From NCBI GenBank assembly GCA_946480605.1, contig CAMLKW010000239.1:1-6410 (forward strand): DNA of 6,410 nt, in the 5' to 3' direction. Positions within the stretch are counted from its first letter, which is position 1. Every line of letters begins with the position of its first letter. The notes under the pieces are model-generated. The model was not told where the DNA came from. It saw nothing but the letters and a program-made list of their open reading frames with translations, and did not search any database. This DNA is from an uncultured Roseateles sp. GTDB lineage: Bacteria; Pseudomonadota; Gammaproteobacteria; Burkholderiales; Burkholderiaceae. The position numbers and the translations under genes are program-made. This document shows, piece by piece, positions 1 to 6,004 of the stretch.

Positions 1-962
1 AGGTCGCGGGCACGGGGCTGCTGGAGATCGAGGGCCAGCTCAAGCCCGGCGCGCCGGTGGCCATGGACGTGCAGGCCAATGCCAGCGACATCGAGCTGGC
101 GCCGCTCTCCACCTATGCGGGCAAGTACGCGGGCTATGCGATCGAGCGCGGCAAGCTGTCGGCGCGGCTGCGCTACCAGGTCGAGCCCGGTGGCCAGCTG
201 CAGGCCAGCAACCAGATCATCCTGAACCAGCTGAGCTTCGGCGAGCGTGTCGAGAGCCCCGACGCGACCTCGCTGCCGGTGCGCTTCGCCGTCGCGCTGC
301 TGAAGGACCGCGACGGCGTCATCGACATCAACCTGCCCGTCAGCGGCTCGCTGAACGACCCCGAGTTCAGCGTGGGCGGTCTGGTCTGGAAGCTGTTCCT
401 CAACCTCATCGGCAAGGCGCTGACGTCACCGTTCTCGCTGTTCAGCGGCAGCGACGCGCCCGAGGCGGCGCAAATCGCCTTCGAGCCGGGGAGCGCCGAG
501 CCGGCGGCCGTCGACAAGCTGGACCGCATCGCACGGCTGCTGGCCGACAAGCCCGGCGTGCAGCTGACGCTGACCGGTTGGGCCGCCCCGGCCATGGAGA
601 CGGTGGCGCTGCGCGAGCTGCGGCTCAACGCAGCGCTGAAGGCCGAGAACGCGCCCACGCCCGAGGCGGCGCTGAAGCGGCTCTACCAGGCCAGCAAGCT
701 GCCCAACAAGCCCCGCAACGTGCTGGGGCTGGCGAAGGACCTGCCACCGGAGCAAATGCGCGGCCTGCTGATGGGCAGCTATGCGGTCGATGACGAGACG
801 CTGCGCCAGCTGGCCGTGGCGCGCGCAGTGGCGGTGCGCGACGCGCTGCTGGCGCGCGGCGCGCCCACCGCCCGCCTCTTCCTGGCCGCCCCCAAGCTCT
901 GCGACGGGGCTTGCGAGGGCGGCTGGCAACCCCATGTCGAGATGTCCCTCGCGGCGAACTGA
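1..962 (+). CDS. DUF748 (AsmA-like) envelope protein, C-terminal part, 5' truncated
   Basis: The open frame runs in from the left edge (first full codon at 3) and ends at TGA 960-962, leaving 319 residues. The ATG at 57 is an internal Met, because the frame is open upstream of it and codes for family-like sequence. The segment with VSGSLNDPEFSVGG followed by a hydrophobic stretch (roughly 110-140 of the fragment) is typical of DUF748 proteins. So is the later part with FEPGSA and a KLD.IA.LL pattern, which ends in an OmpA-like alpha/beta portion. DUF748 proteins are large, AsmA/TamB-related proteins anchored in the inner membrane and extending into the periplasm; a role in envelope or lipid homeostasis is inferred from that relationship. 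The gene is followed after 9 bases by msrA and so probably heads or belongs to the same transcript. The N-terminal anchor lies outside the window. Confidence 0.85.
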   Translation, partial: VAGTGLLEIEGQLKPGAPVAMDVQANASDIELAPLSTYAGKYAGYAIERGKLSARLRYQVEPGGQLQASNQIILNQLSFGERVESPDATSLPVRFAVALLKDRDGVIDINLPVSGSLNDPEFSVGGLVWKLFLNLIGKALTSPFSLFSGSDAPEAAQIAFEPGSAEPAAVDKLDRIARLLADKPGVQLTLTGWAAPAMETVALRELRLNAALKAENAPTPEAALKRLYQASKLPNKPRNVLGLAKDLPPEQMRGLLMGSYAVDDETLRQLAVARAVAVRDALLARGAPTARLFLAAPKLCDGACEGGWQPHVEMSLAAN

Positions 963-971
963 AAGACTGTC

Positions 972-1499
972 ATGACCACAGAGACCATCACCCTGGCCGG
1001 CGGCTGCTTCTGGTGCCTCGAAGCCGTCTACGAGCGCGTGCGCGGCGTGCAGCGCGTGGAGAACGGCTACAGCAACGGCCAGGGGCCTGCGCCCAGCTAC
1101 GAGGCCGTCTGCGGCGGCAACACCGGCTATGCCGAGGTGGTGCGGGTCGAGTTCGACCCCGCCGAGGTGTCGCTGCGCGAGCTGCTGGAGGTGTTCTTCA
1201 CCATCCACGACCCGACCACGCTGAACCGCCAGGGCGCGGACGTCGGCACGCAGTACCGCTCCGGCATCTACTGGCACACCGAGGCGCAGCGCCAACTGGC
1301 CGCCGAGGTGCTGCAGGAGGTCAACGACCACCACGCCGGCCGCGCCGTCACCGAGCTGCTGCCCGAGGCCGACTACCACCCGGCCGAGGCCTACCACCAG
1401 CACTACTACGCCCGCAACCCGGACCAGGGCTATTGCGCCTTCGTCGTTGCTGGCAAGGTGGACAAGTTCCTGGCCAGCTTCAAGCGGCTGGTGAAATGA
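972..1499 (+). CDS. msrA: Peptide-methionine (S)-S-oxide reductase MsrA
   Basis: This 175-residue protein matches the usual length of a single-domain MsrA. It reduces the S epimer of methionine sulfoxide, free or in proteins, normally drawing electrons from thioredoxin. The family motif GCFWC is at residues 11-15, with Cys12 as the sulfenic-acid-forming catalytic cysteine. The GNTGYAEVV segment (49-57) corresponds to the canonical G-TGHAE segment and supplies the catalytic Glu55. Cys155 in GYCAFVV is a candidate resolving cysteine, and Cys47 is a second possibility. No signal peptide is visible, so it should be cytoplasmic. A weak Shine-Dalgarno, GAAAG at 961-965, overlaps the end of the DUF748 gene. 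The stop TGA (1497-1499) overlaps the ATG of the ABC ATPase gene, suggesting translational coupling. No MsrB gene or domain is present in the window. Confidence 0.96.
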   Translation: MTTETITLAGGCFWCLEAVYERVRGVQRVENGYSNGQGPAPSYEAVCGGNTGYAEVVRVEFDPAEVSLRELLEVFFTIHDPTTLNRQGADVGTQYRSGIYWHTEAQRQLAAEVLQEVNDHHAGRAVTELLPEADYHPAEAYHQHYYARNPDQGYCAFVVAGKVDKFLASFKRLVK

Positions 1500-2215
1500 C
1501 GCTGGCCTGGAGCGGCCTGCGCCATCGATACGCGACCGGCGCGGAGATCGCCTACGCCGACTTGGCGCTGAGCCCGGGCCGCCATCTGCTGCTGCGTGGC
1601 GCATCGGGCTCCGGCAAGTCCACGCTGCTGGCGCTGCTGGCCGGGTTGCTGCGCGTGCAGCAGGGCATGCTCAGCGTGGCCGGCACCGAACTGCAGGACA
1701 TGAGCCCGCGTGCACTGGACGCCTGGCGCGGCGCAACGCTGGGCGTCGTGCCGCAGCGGCTGCACCTCAGCGACGCGCTGACGGTGGCCGAGAACCTCGC
1801 GCTGCCGGCTCTGGCCGCAGGGCAGGGCGCAGACACGGCGCGCGCCGCGGAACTGCTGGCTGCGCTGGACATCGCCGACTTGGGTGCCCGTCGGCCCCAC
1901 CAGCTCAGCGTGGGTCAGGCCCAGCGCGTCGCGCTGGCGCGTGCGCTGATGCGCCGCCCGCGGCTGCTGCTGGCCGATGAACCCAGCGCCAGCCTCGACG
2001 ACGAACACGCGCTGCACATGCTGGCGCTGCTGCTCAGCACGGCCGAGCGCGAAGGGTGCACCCTGATCGTCGCGAGCCACGACGGCCGCGTCATTGACGC
2101 GCTGGGCGAGCGGGATGACGTGACGGAGCTGGTGCTGCCCGGCCGCTCGGTGAACGGGCATGGGCTGGAGGGCTCGGACCGCACCACCTTCTGGTCCAGC
2201 GGGGTGACGCGATGA
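1496..2215 (+). CDS. ABC transporter ATP-binding protein (LolD/MacB-type)
   Basis: This is a 239-residue nucleotide-binding subunit of an ABC transporter. The frame is open further upstream, but the ATG at 1496, inside the msrA stop, gives the normal family length and N-terminus. All ATPase motifs are present: Walker A GASGSGKST (35-43), Q-loop Gln87 in VVPQ, signature LSVGQ (137-141, against the usual LSGGQ), Walker B LLLADEP (157-163), D-loop SASLD (164-168) and switch His195 in ASHD. Gene order and sequence style fit the LolD/MacB/FtsE branch that partners FtsX-like permeases. Such transporters are mechanotransmissive: they act on periplasmic or membrane substrates and often do not pump a solute through the membrane. 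A roughly 30-residue tail (about 210-239) extends past the usual end. The stop overlaps the permease ATG (ATGA), so the two are almost certainly partners. The substrate is unknown. Confidence 0.93.
   Translation: MTLAWSGLRHRYATGAEIAYADLALSPGRHLLLRGASGSGKSTLLALLAGLLRVQQGMLSVAGTELQDMSPRALDAWRGATLGVVPQRLHLSDALTVAENLALPALAAGQGADTARAAELLAALDIADLGARRPHQLSVGQAQRVALARALMRRPRLLLADEPSASLDDEHALHMLALLLSTAEREGCTLIVASHDGRVIDALGERDDVTELVLPGRSVNGHGLEGSDRTTFWSSGVTR
2201..2207 (+). promoter_or_regulatory. Ribosome binding site of the permease gene
   Basis: GGGGTGA lies 4 bases before the ATG at 2212, inside the last codons of the ATPase gene. It is the clearest Shine-Dalgarno in this operon and supports the start used for the permease, in addition to the ATGA overlap. 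Confidence 0.55.
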
Positions 2216-3408
2216 TCCGCCTCGCCTGGCGCTATCTGTGGTCCAGCCCGCTGACGACCGCACTCAACCTGCTGCTGCTCACGCTGGGCCTGGCCGCAGT
2301 GACCTTCGTGCTGCGCGCCAGCGCACAGGTCGAAGCCGGCTTGAAGCGCGACCTGGCCGGCATCGACCTCGTGGTGGGCGCCAAGGGCAGCCCCATGCAG
2401 ATCATGCTGGCCGGCGTGTTCCACCTGGATGCGCCCACGGGCAACATCCCGATGGCGACGCTGGAGTTGTTGCAGAAGCAGCCGCTGGTGGCGCAGGCCG
2501 TGCCGCTGTCGCTGGGTGACGCGTTCCGCGGCCACCGCATCGTCGGCACCACGCCGGCCTATGTCGATCTGTACGGCGCCCGCGTCGCGCAAGGCGCGAT
2601 GTGGACCAAGCCCATGCAGGCCGTACTGGGCGCCGACGTCGCGCGAGCGAGCGGCCTGCGCCTCGGTGACCGGTTTGCCGGCAGCCACGGCCTGGGTGCC
2701 GGCGGCGGCGAGCATGGCGATCATCAGTTCGAAGTGGTGGGCGTGCTGGCCGACTCCGGCAGCGTGCTGGACCGCCTGGTGCTGACCGATCTCGCCTCGG
2801 TCTGGGAGGTGCACGACGAGCACCATGCCGATGAAGAAGCGCATGACGACCACGACGAGCATCGCGAGACCACGCTGATCCTGGTGCGTTACCGCAGCCC
2901 GCTGGCGGCCGCGATGCTGCCGCGCTGGGTCAATGCGCAGGACGACCTGCAATCCGCCGCGCCCGCGCTGGAGACCGCACGCCTGATGCGCCTGGTGGGC
3001 GCGGGCACCGAGGTGTTGCGCGGCTTTGGCGTCGTGCTGCTGATCGCGGCGGGGTTGTCCGTCTGGGTCGCGCTGCTGCACGCCGTGCGTGCGCGCCAGC
3101 CAGACCTGGCCATGCTGCGCATGCTGGGCGCGCCCGCACGCCGCGTCGCCGCATTGATCGCGCTGGAGGCCTTGCTGTTGGCGGCGCTGGCCGCCGTGCT
3201 GGGCCTGGCCGTCGGCCACGGCCTCGTGGCCGTGCTGGAGCGGCTGCTGGCGGAGCGCCAGTCGCTGCGCCTGGGCGCGCTCGGCGTCGGCGAGGCCGAA
3301 TGGCTGGTGCCGCTGCTGGCGCTGGGCCTGGCCTTGCTGGCCGCCGCCTGGCCCGCCTGGCGCGCCTACCGGCTGGACGTGACCACGCTGCTGCAGGCGC
3401 CGCGCTGA
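2212..3408 (+). CDS. FtsX-like ABC transporter permease with His-rich periplasmic stretch
   Basis: This 398-residue membrane subunit has the MacB/LolC/FtsX topology. One N-terminal membrane segment (about 16-36) is followed by a large extracytoplasmic domain (about 40-265) and three C-terminal segments (about 271-292, 312-335 and 364-383). The motif MLRMLGAPARRVAAL (from 304), at the start of the second of these, is typical of the FtsX domain. The start is fixed by an ATGA overlap with the ATPase gene and by a good ribosome binding site. Unusually, the extracytoplasmic domain holds HGDH (168-171) and then HDEHHADEEAHDDHDEH (201-217), with seven His among 17 residues and the rest nearly all Asp/Glu. 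This is a likely metal-binding stretch; that it binds zinc or another divalent cation is inference. With the ATPase and the downstream exported DUF3299 protein it probably forms one machine. An export or lipoprotein-type role for the permease cannot be excluded from sequence alone. Confidence 0.93.
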   Translation: MIRLAWRYLWSSPLTTALNLLLLTLGLAAVTFVLRASAQVEAGLKRDLAGIDLVVGAKGSPMQIMLAGVFHLDAPTGNIPMATLELLQKQPLVAQAVPLSLGDAFRGHRIVGTTPAYVDLYGARVAQGAMWTKPMQAVLGADVARASGLRLGDRFAGSHGLGAGGGEHGDHQFEVVGVLADSGSVLDRLVLTDLASVWEVHDEHHADEEAHDDHDEHRETTLILVRYRSPLAAAMLPRWVNAQDDLQSAAPALETARLMRLVGAGTEVLRGFGVVLLIAAGLSVWVALLHAVRARQPDLAMLRMLGAPARRVAALIALEALLLAALAAVLGLAVGHGLVAVLERLLAERQSLRLGALGVGEAEWLVPLLALGLALLAAAWPAWRAYRLDVTTLLQAPR

Positions 3409-3426
3409 ACGCCGACAATCTCTGCC

Positions 3427-3912
3427 ATGAAGTTCAAACCCGTCCTCGCCCTTTGCCTGGCCGCCGCGGCCGCCCTCGCCCAGACCCCGCCGCCGATGGG
3501 GCAGGGCCCTGGCTATCACGACCCACGCAGCCCCTTCAAGCCGCTGGAGGAGCGCGCCGACATCCTGTCGTGGAAGCTGCTGTCGCAGGTGACCGCCAAG
3601 GCCGAGAAGAAGAAGCTGGTGCCGACCTTCCCGGCCGCCGTGCAGGCGCTGGACCGCAAGACGGTCAAGGTGCAGGGCTTCATGACGCCGCTGGAAGCCG
3701 GCGACAAACAGCAGCATTTCCTGCTGTCGTCGGTGCCCACCAGTTGCTCCTTCTGCGTGCCGGCCGGCCCCGAGGGCATGGTGGAGGTGCGCACGAAGAA
3801 GCCAGTGCGCTACACGCTGGAGCCGGTCATCGTCGAGGGCCAGCTGGCCGTGCTGACCGACGACCCCTACGGCCTGTACTACCGCGTCGAGGACGGCCTG
3901 GCCGTCAACTAG
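3427..3912 (+). CDS. Exported DUF3299 domain protein
   Basis: This 161-residue protein has an N-terminal signal peptide: a short KFK basic end, a hydrophobic Ala/Leu core, and probable cleavage after ALA at residue 18. There is no convincing lipobox, so a soluble periplasmic protein is expected. The mature part matches DUF3299: an ILSWKLL segment (about 48-54), [19 protein letters not shown] (about 70-88), and a conserved CSFC pair (Cys107 and Cys110) in the strand-rich second half. The molecular function of DUF3299 is not established. The CxxC could be a metal site or a redox pair. DUF3299 genes commonly accompany FtsX-type ABC operons, as here, where it lies 18 bases after the permease. No Shine-Dalgarno is evident; a GACAAT element at 3413-3418 lies shortly before the ATG and could be a weak -10, but no good -35 accompanies it. 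The TAG stop shares CTAG with the opposing pdxH stop. Confidence 0.87.
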   Translation: MKFKPVLALCLAAAAALAQTPPPMGQGPGYHDPRSPFKPLEERADILSWKLLSQVTAKAEKKKLVPTFPAAVQALDRKTVKVQGFMTPLEAGDKQQHFLLSSVPTSCSFCVPAGPEGMVEVRTKKPVRYTLEPVIVEGQLAVLTDDPYGLYYRVEDGLAVN

Positions 3913-4544
3913 GGCGCCAGGCGCTCGCGCACCCAATGGTCCGCATCGAGCCTGAAGCGCAACCGGTCATGCAGGCGAGACCGGCGCCCCTGCCAGAACT
4001 CGAAGCCGTCCGGCACCAGCCGGTAGCCGCCCCAATGCGGCGGCCGCTCCGGGTTGAGCCCGTGCTGCACCGCCGCCTTGGCCGCATTGGCCACCAGCAC
4101 CGCACGCGAGCTGATGGGCTGGCTTTGCGGCGAGGCCCAGGCGCCCAGGCGTGAATCCAGCGGTCGGCTCTTGAAGTAGTCGTCGGACTCCTGCGCCGAG
4201 GTCTTTTCGACGCGACCTTCGATGCGCACCACACGCTCCATCTCCACCCAGTGGAACTGCAGTGCGGCAAAGGGCAGGTGGGCTAACTCTTTTCCTTTGC
4301 GGCTTTCGTAGTTGGTGAACCAGACGAAGCCGCGCGCATCAAAGCCCTTCAGCAGCACCACGCGGGTGGACGGCCGGCCGTTGTCGCCGACGGTGGCCAG
4401 GGTCATCGCGGTGGGTTCGGACACATCGTGCGAGATGGCTTCGTCCATCCAGCGCTGGAACAGCGTCAGCGGGCCGTCCTGCGCCTGGGCCTCGTCCAGC
4501 TCCCCCAGTTCGTAGCTCTTTCGGAAATCACTCAGCTTGCTCAT
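3909..4544 (-). CDS. pdxH: Pyridoxamine 5'-phosphate oxidase
   Basis: PdxH is an FMN-dependent cytoplasmic enzyme that oxidises pyridoxine 5'-phosphate or pyridoxamine 5'-phosphate to pyridoxal 5'-phosphate, the last step of de novo B6 synthesis by the DXP-dependent route and of salvage. The 211 residues equal the family's usual length. Visible family blocks are YELGELDE (about 11-18), the FMN-binding region from RVVLLKGFD to [10 protein letters not shown] (about 61-87), [15 protein letters not shown] (about 127-141), and the C-terminal signature [11 protein letters not shown] (184-194) ending in ERLAP. The frame stays open 32 codons upstream to 4640, but that extension looks non-conserved, and the ATG at 4542-4544 gives the standard [16 protein letters not shown] N-terminus. 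No Shine-Dalgarno precedes it, so a leaderless or weakly initiated message is possible. It is convergent with the DUF3299 gene and divergent from the nucleotidyltransferase. Confidence 0.97.
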   Translation of the reverse strand: MSKLSDFRKSYELGELDEAQAQDGPLTLFQRWMDEAISHDVSEPTAMTLATVGDNGRPSTRVVLLKGFDARGFVWFTNYESRKGKELAHLPFAALQFHWVEMERVVRIEGRVEKTSAQESDDYFKSRPLDSRLGAWASPQSQPISSRAVLVANAAKAAVQHGLNPERPPHWGGYRLVPDGFEFWQGRRSRLHDRLRFRLDADHWVRERLAP

Positions 4545-4655
4545 GGGGCCGAAGTATGCAGACCTTCCCTTAAGTGAACGTCCCAGTTTCTCAAGCAGGG
4601 CGCGACTGGGCATGCTTGTGGCACTGCAGCAAATGGTCAACAGGCCCTAGAAAAG
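4545..4655. promoter_or_regulatory. Divergent intergenic region between pdxH and the nucleotidyltransferase gene
   Basis: This 111-base spacer is less GC-rich than the genes and must carry the starts of both transcription units. I could not pick out a convincing -35/-10 pair for either direction. It contains a perfect 6-base inverted repeat, CCCAGT (4582-4587) and ACTGGG (4605-4610), with centres 23 bases apart, about two helical turns. That is compatible with a dimeric regulator but short enough to be chance. A TGGCAC at 4619-4624 recalls half of a sigma-54 element, but the matching GC is absent. Confidence 0.4.
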
Positions 4656-5261
4656 ATGAAACGACGCCCCGCCGTCGTCGTACTGGCCGCAGGACGCGGC
4701 ACGCGGTTTCGAGGTCCGGGACACAAGCTGGAACAGAGGCTGGGCACCACGCCCGGCGCGGACACCCTGCTGGCGCGCACCTTGCGCCAGGCGATTGCCA
4801 CCCAGCTGCCCGTCGTCGTCGTGACGACGCCGGCCCTCACGCCCGCGGTGCACAAGCTCGTTGCGGCCCGCGACGTCGTCACCCTGCCCGAGCACGACGG
4901 GCAAGGCCGGCCCCATCCCATCGGCATGGGGCATTCCATCGTGGCTGGCGTCAGCGCCAGCGGCGATGCCGACGGCTGGCTGATCCTGCCCGCCGACATG
5001 CCGCTGGTGCAGCCGTCCACCATCATGGCCGTGGCCGAGGGGCTGGAGCGCTACCCGGTCTGCTACGCACAGTACCGCGGCATGCAGGGCCATCCGGTGG
5101 GCTTCGGCACCGAGCTGTACTCCGAGTTGATGGCCTTGCAGGGTGACGAGGGCGCGCGGCGCATCGTGGCGCGTTACGCAGCCCAGCCCATCACGGTCGA
5201 CGACCCCGGCGTGCACATCGACGTCGACACCGCCGAAGACCTCGCACGTCTGCGCGATTGA
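4656..5261 (+). CDS. MobA/MocA-like nucleotidyltransferase
   Basis: This 201-residue protein has the NTP-transferase fold of MobA and MocA, which transfer GMP or CMP to molybdopterin cofactor. Seen in order are the nucleotide-binding loop LAAGRGTRFRG (10-20) with a following Lys24, the GMGHSIVAGV segment (90-99) typical of MocA-like proteins, the metal-binding Asp114 in LPADMPLV, and GMQGHPVGFG (about 140-149). The C-terminal VDDPGVHIDVDTAEDL (about 181-196) is the usual end of this family, and the size fits CTP:molybdopterin cytidylyltransferases (around 200 residues). The normal partners of MocA, xanthine dehydrogenase or CO dehydrogenase genes, are not in the window, so the exact substrate is uncertain; another sugar- or cofactor-phosphate nucleotidyltransferase is possible. 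The ATG at 4656 is preceded directly by AGAAAAG, too close for a good ribosome site. The gene ends one base before the convergent chaC-like gene. Confidence 0.85.
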   Translation: MKRRPAVVVLAAGRGTRFRGPGHKLEQRLGTTPGADTLLARTLRQAIATQLPVVVVTTPALTPAVHKLVAARDVVTLPEHDGQGRPHPIGMGHSIVAGVSASGDADGWLILPADMPLVQPSTIMAVAEGLERYPVCYAQYRGMQGHPVGFGTELYSELMALQGDEGARRIVARYAAQPITVDDPGVHIDVDTAEDLARLRD

Positions 5262-5262
5262 T

Positions 5263-5895
5263 TCAAAGCGGCCCGCACAGGCCGTGCTGCGCAGCCAGAT
5301 GGGCTTGGCGCTCCAGCTCCTTGTCGCGGATTCCATGCTCACGCAAACCCTGGACCGTGCGCAACAGGTAGTCCAGCGTCGTGCCGTAGCGGCCTCGGGC
5401 GTGCCGGAAGATGTGCAGCAACTCGGGTTCGTGCAGCACTCCGGTCCAGTTGGGGCTGTGTCGCGACAGCGTGAACGCCAGCGCCCGCTGCCGGCCGCCG
5501 GGCGTGTCGCAGTTCAGCCAGCGCGGCTCGTAGACGCCGTTGGGCATCTCACGCTCCCACAACTGCAGCAGCACCGGCCCGGCCGTGGCGCGTGGCACTC
5601 GGTAGAGCAAGCCACGGCAGCTGCCACCCGAGACCAGCGCCAGCACCAGCCCTGGTTCCTGCGGCGAGCCGCGGTTCACGCGGGAGCGCATGCGCAACAC
5701 GCGGTGGAAGCCCAGCACCCGCGCCGGCAAGGCCTCGGCATACTCGAAGTCCGGCCGCCAGATCAGCGAGCCGTAGGCGAACAGCAGCAGATCCTCGCCG
5801 CTGTCCCGCCATTCGGCCGTCGTGCGCTGCAGCAGGTGGGCACTGCGGGCCGGGCCGTGCGGAATGTGGATTGCCTGTGACGCCATTGCCGCCAT
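5263..5895 (-). CDS. chaC: ChaC-type gamma-glutamylcyclotransferase
   Basis: ChaC enzymes cleave glutathione to 5-oxoproline and Cys-Gly in the cytoplasm. The protein (210 residues from the first ATG) has the substrate-binding motif YGSLIW (41-46). It also has the RVLGFHRVLRMRS and RGSPQEPGLVLAL blocks (about 59-88), the GGSCRGLLYRV strand (90-100), and WEREMPNGVYEPRWL (113-127) with Glu116 as the likely catalytic acid/base. The length fits bacterial ChaC. Two in-frame starts are possible: ATG at 5895, and ATG three codons later at 5886. The latter has an AGG about 9 bases upstream on the coding strand and is at least as likely. The first 30 or so residues are not conserved-looking. The gene runs divergently from edd and its stop lies one base from the nucleotidyltransferase stop. 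Its symbol is assigned from family membership only. Confidence 0.9.
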   Translation of the reverse strand: MAAMASQAIHIPHGPARSAHLLQRTTAEWRDSGEDLLLFAYGSLIWRPDFEYAEALPARVLGFHRVLRMRSRVNRGSPQEPGLVLALVSGGSCRGLLYRVPRATAGPVLLQLWEREMPNGVYEPRWLNCDTPGGRQRALAFTLSRHSPNWTGVLHEPELLHIFRHARGRYGTTLDYLLRTVQGLREHGIRDKELERQAHLAAQHGLCGPL

Positions 5896-5933
5896 CCTGC
5901 CATGCTGGTACCCAGGTCGTAACCCGCGGACCC

Positions 5934-5963
5934 TTGCGTGGAAGTAATATGGTTACCTAAATT
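5934..5963 (+). promoter_or_regulatory. Candidate edd promoter
   Basis: TTGCGT (5934-5939) as a -35 and TAAATT (5958-5963) as a -10 are separated by 18 bases and point toward edd; transcription would start near 5970. The -35 matches the sigma-70 consensus at three positions and the -10 at four, so this is only a plausible promoter. Its local AT-richness stands out from the surrounding sequence, and the spacer is filled by the HexR-like palindrome, which adds support. Confidence 0.4.
5943..5957. promoter_or_regulatory. HexR-like operator in the edd leader
   Basis: AGTAATATGGTTACC contains the inverted repeat GTAA-N5-TTAC. From memory, the HexR operator in proteobacteria is close to TGTAATWWWATTACA. 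The 13-base core here, GTAATATGGTTAC, differs from that model by one G in the middle, with two further outer mismatches. HexR is an RpiR-family regulator that controls Entner-Doudoroff and central carbon genes and releases DNA when it binds KDPG, the product of Edd. The site's position just upstream of edd, between the proposed -35 and -10, fits repression by blocking RNA polymerase. No hexR gene lies in the window, so the regulator itself is inferred. Confidence 0.5.
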
Positions 5964-5993
5964 CTGAAGGCTCGGTTACGAAGCCGACGCCCC

Positions 5994-5997
5994 GGAG
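5994..5997 (+). promoter_or_regulatory. Ribosome binding site of edd
   Basis: GGAG is followed by 7 bases and then the ATG at 6005. The spacing is close to ideal and fixes the edd start. Confidence 0.65.
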
Positions 5998-6004
5998 ACA
6001 CCGA

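Larger units (their letters stand above)
5917..5981. repeat. Inverted repeat TCGTAACC / GGTTACGA flanking the edd promoter
   Basis: TCGTAACC (5917-5924) and GGTTACGA (5974-5981) are perfect 8-base inverted arms separated by 49 bases. A further GGTTAC (5951-5956), half of the HexR-like site, lies between them, so three copies of the same half-site occur in 65 bases. The outer arms may be auxiliary binding half-sites; this is inference from the pattern alone. Confidence 0.35.

Noticed and set aside
57..59. ATG at 57 as the start of the first gene
   Set aside because: The frame is open and family-like upstream to the window edge, so this is an internal Met of a truncated gene.
426..1604. A 392-codon - strand open frame opposite DUF748 and msrA
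   Set aside because: Low-complexity Arg/Ala/Gln/His product, no domain, and fully overlaps well-supported genes.
1915..3936. A 673-codon open frame on the - strand opposite the permease and DUF3299 genes
   Set aside because: It is antisense to genes with clear family motifs, its product is rich in Gln, His and Arg without any recognisable domain, and long antisense frames are expected in GC-rich DNA.
3300..4154. A 284-codon + strand open frame spanning the permease end, DUF3299 and the pdxH 3' end
   Set aside because: It runs through three recognised genes in other frames and codes for an Arg/Gly/Ala-rich sequence without homology that I recognise.
4619..4635. Sigma-54-like element TGGCAC before the nucleotidyltransferase gene
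   Set aside because: The essential GC at the -12 position is missing at the required spacing.
5262..5290. Possible terminator hairpin at the 3' end of chaC (CGGCC...GGCCG then TTT on the - strand)
   Set aside because: The stem is only 5 bases, lies in the last codons of the gene, and is followed by only three T residues; too weak to annotate.
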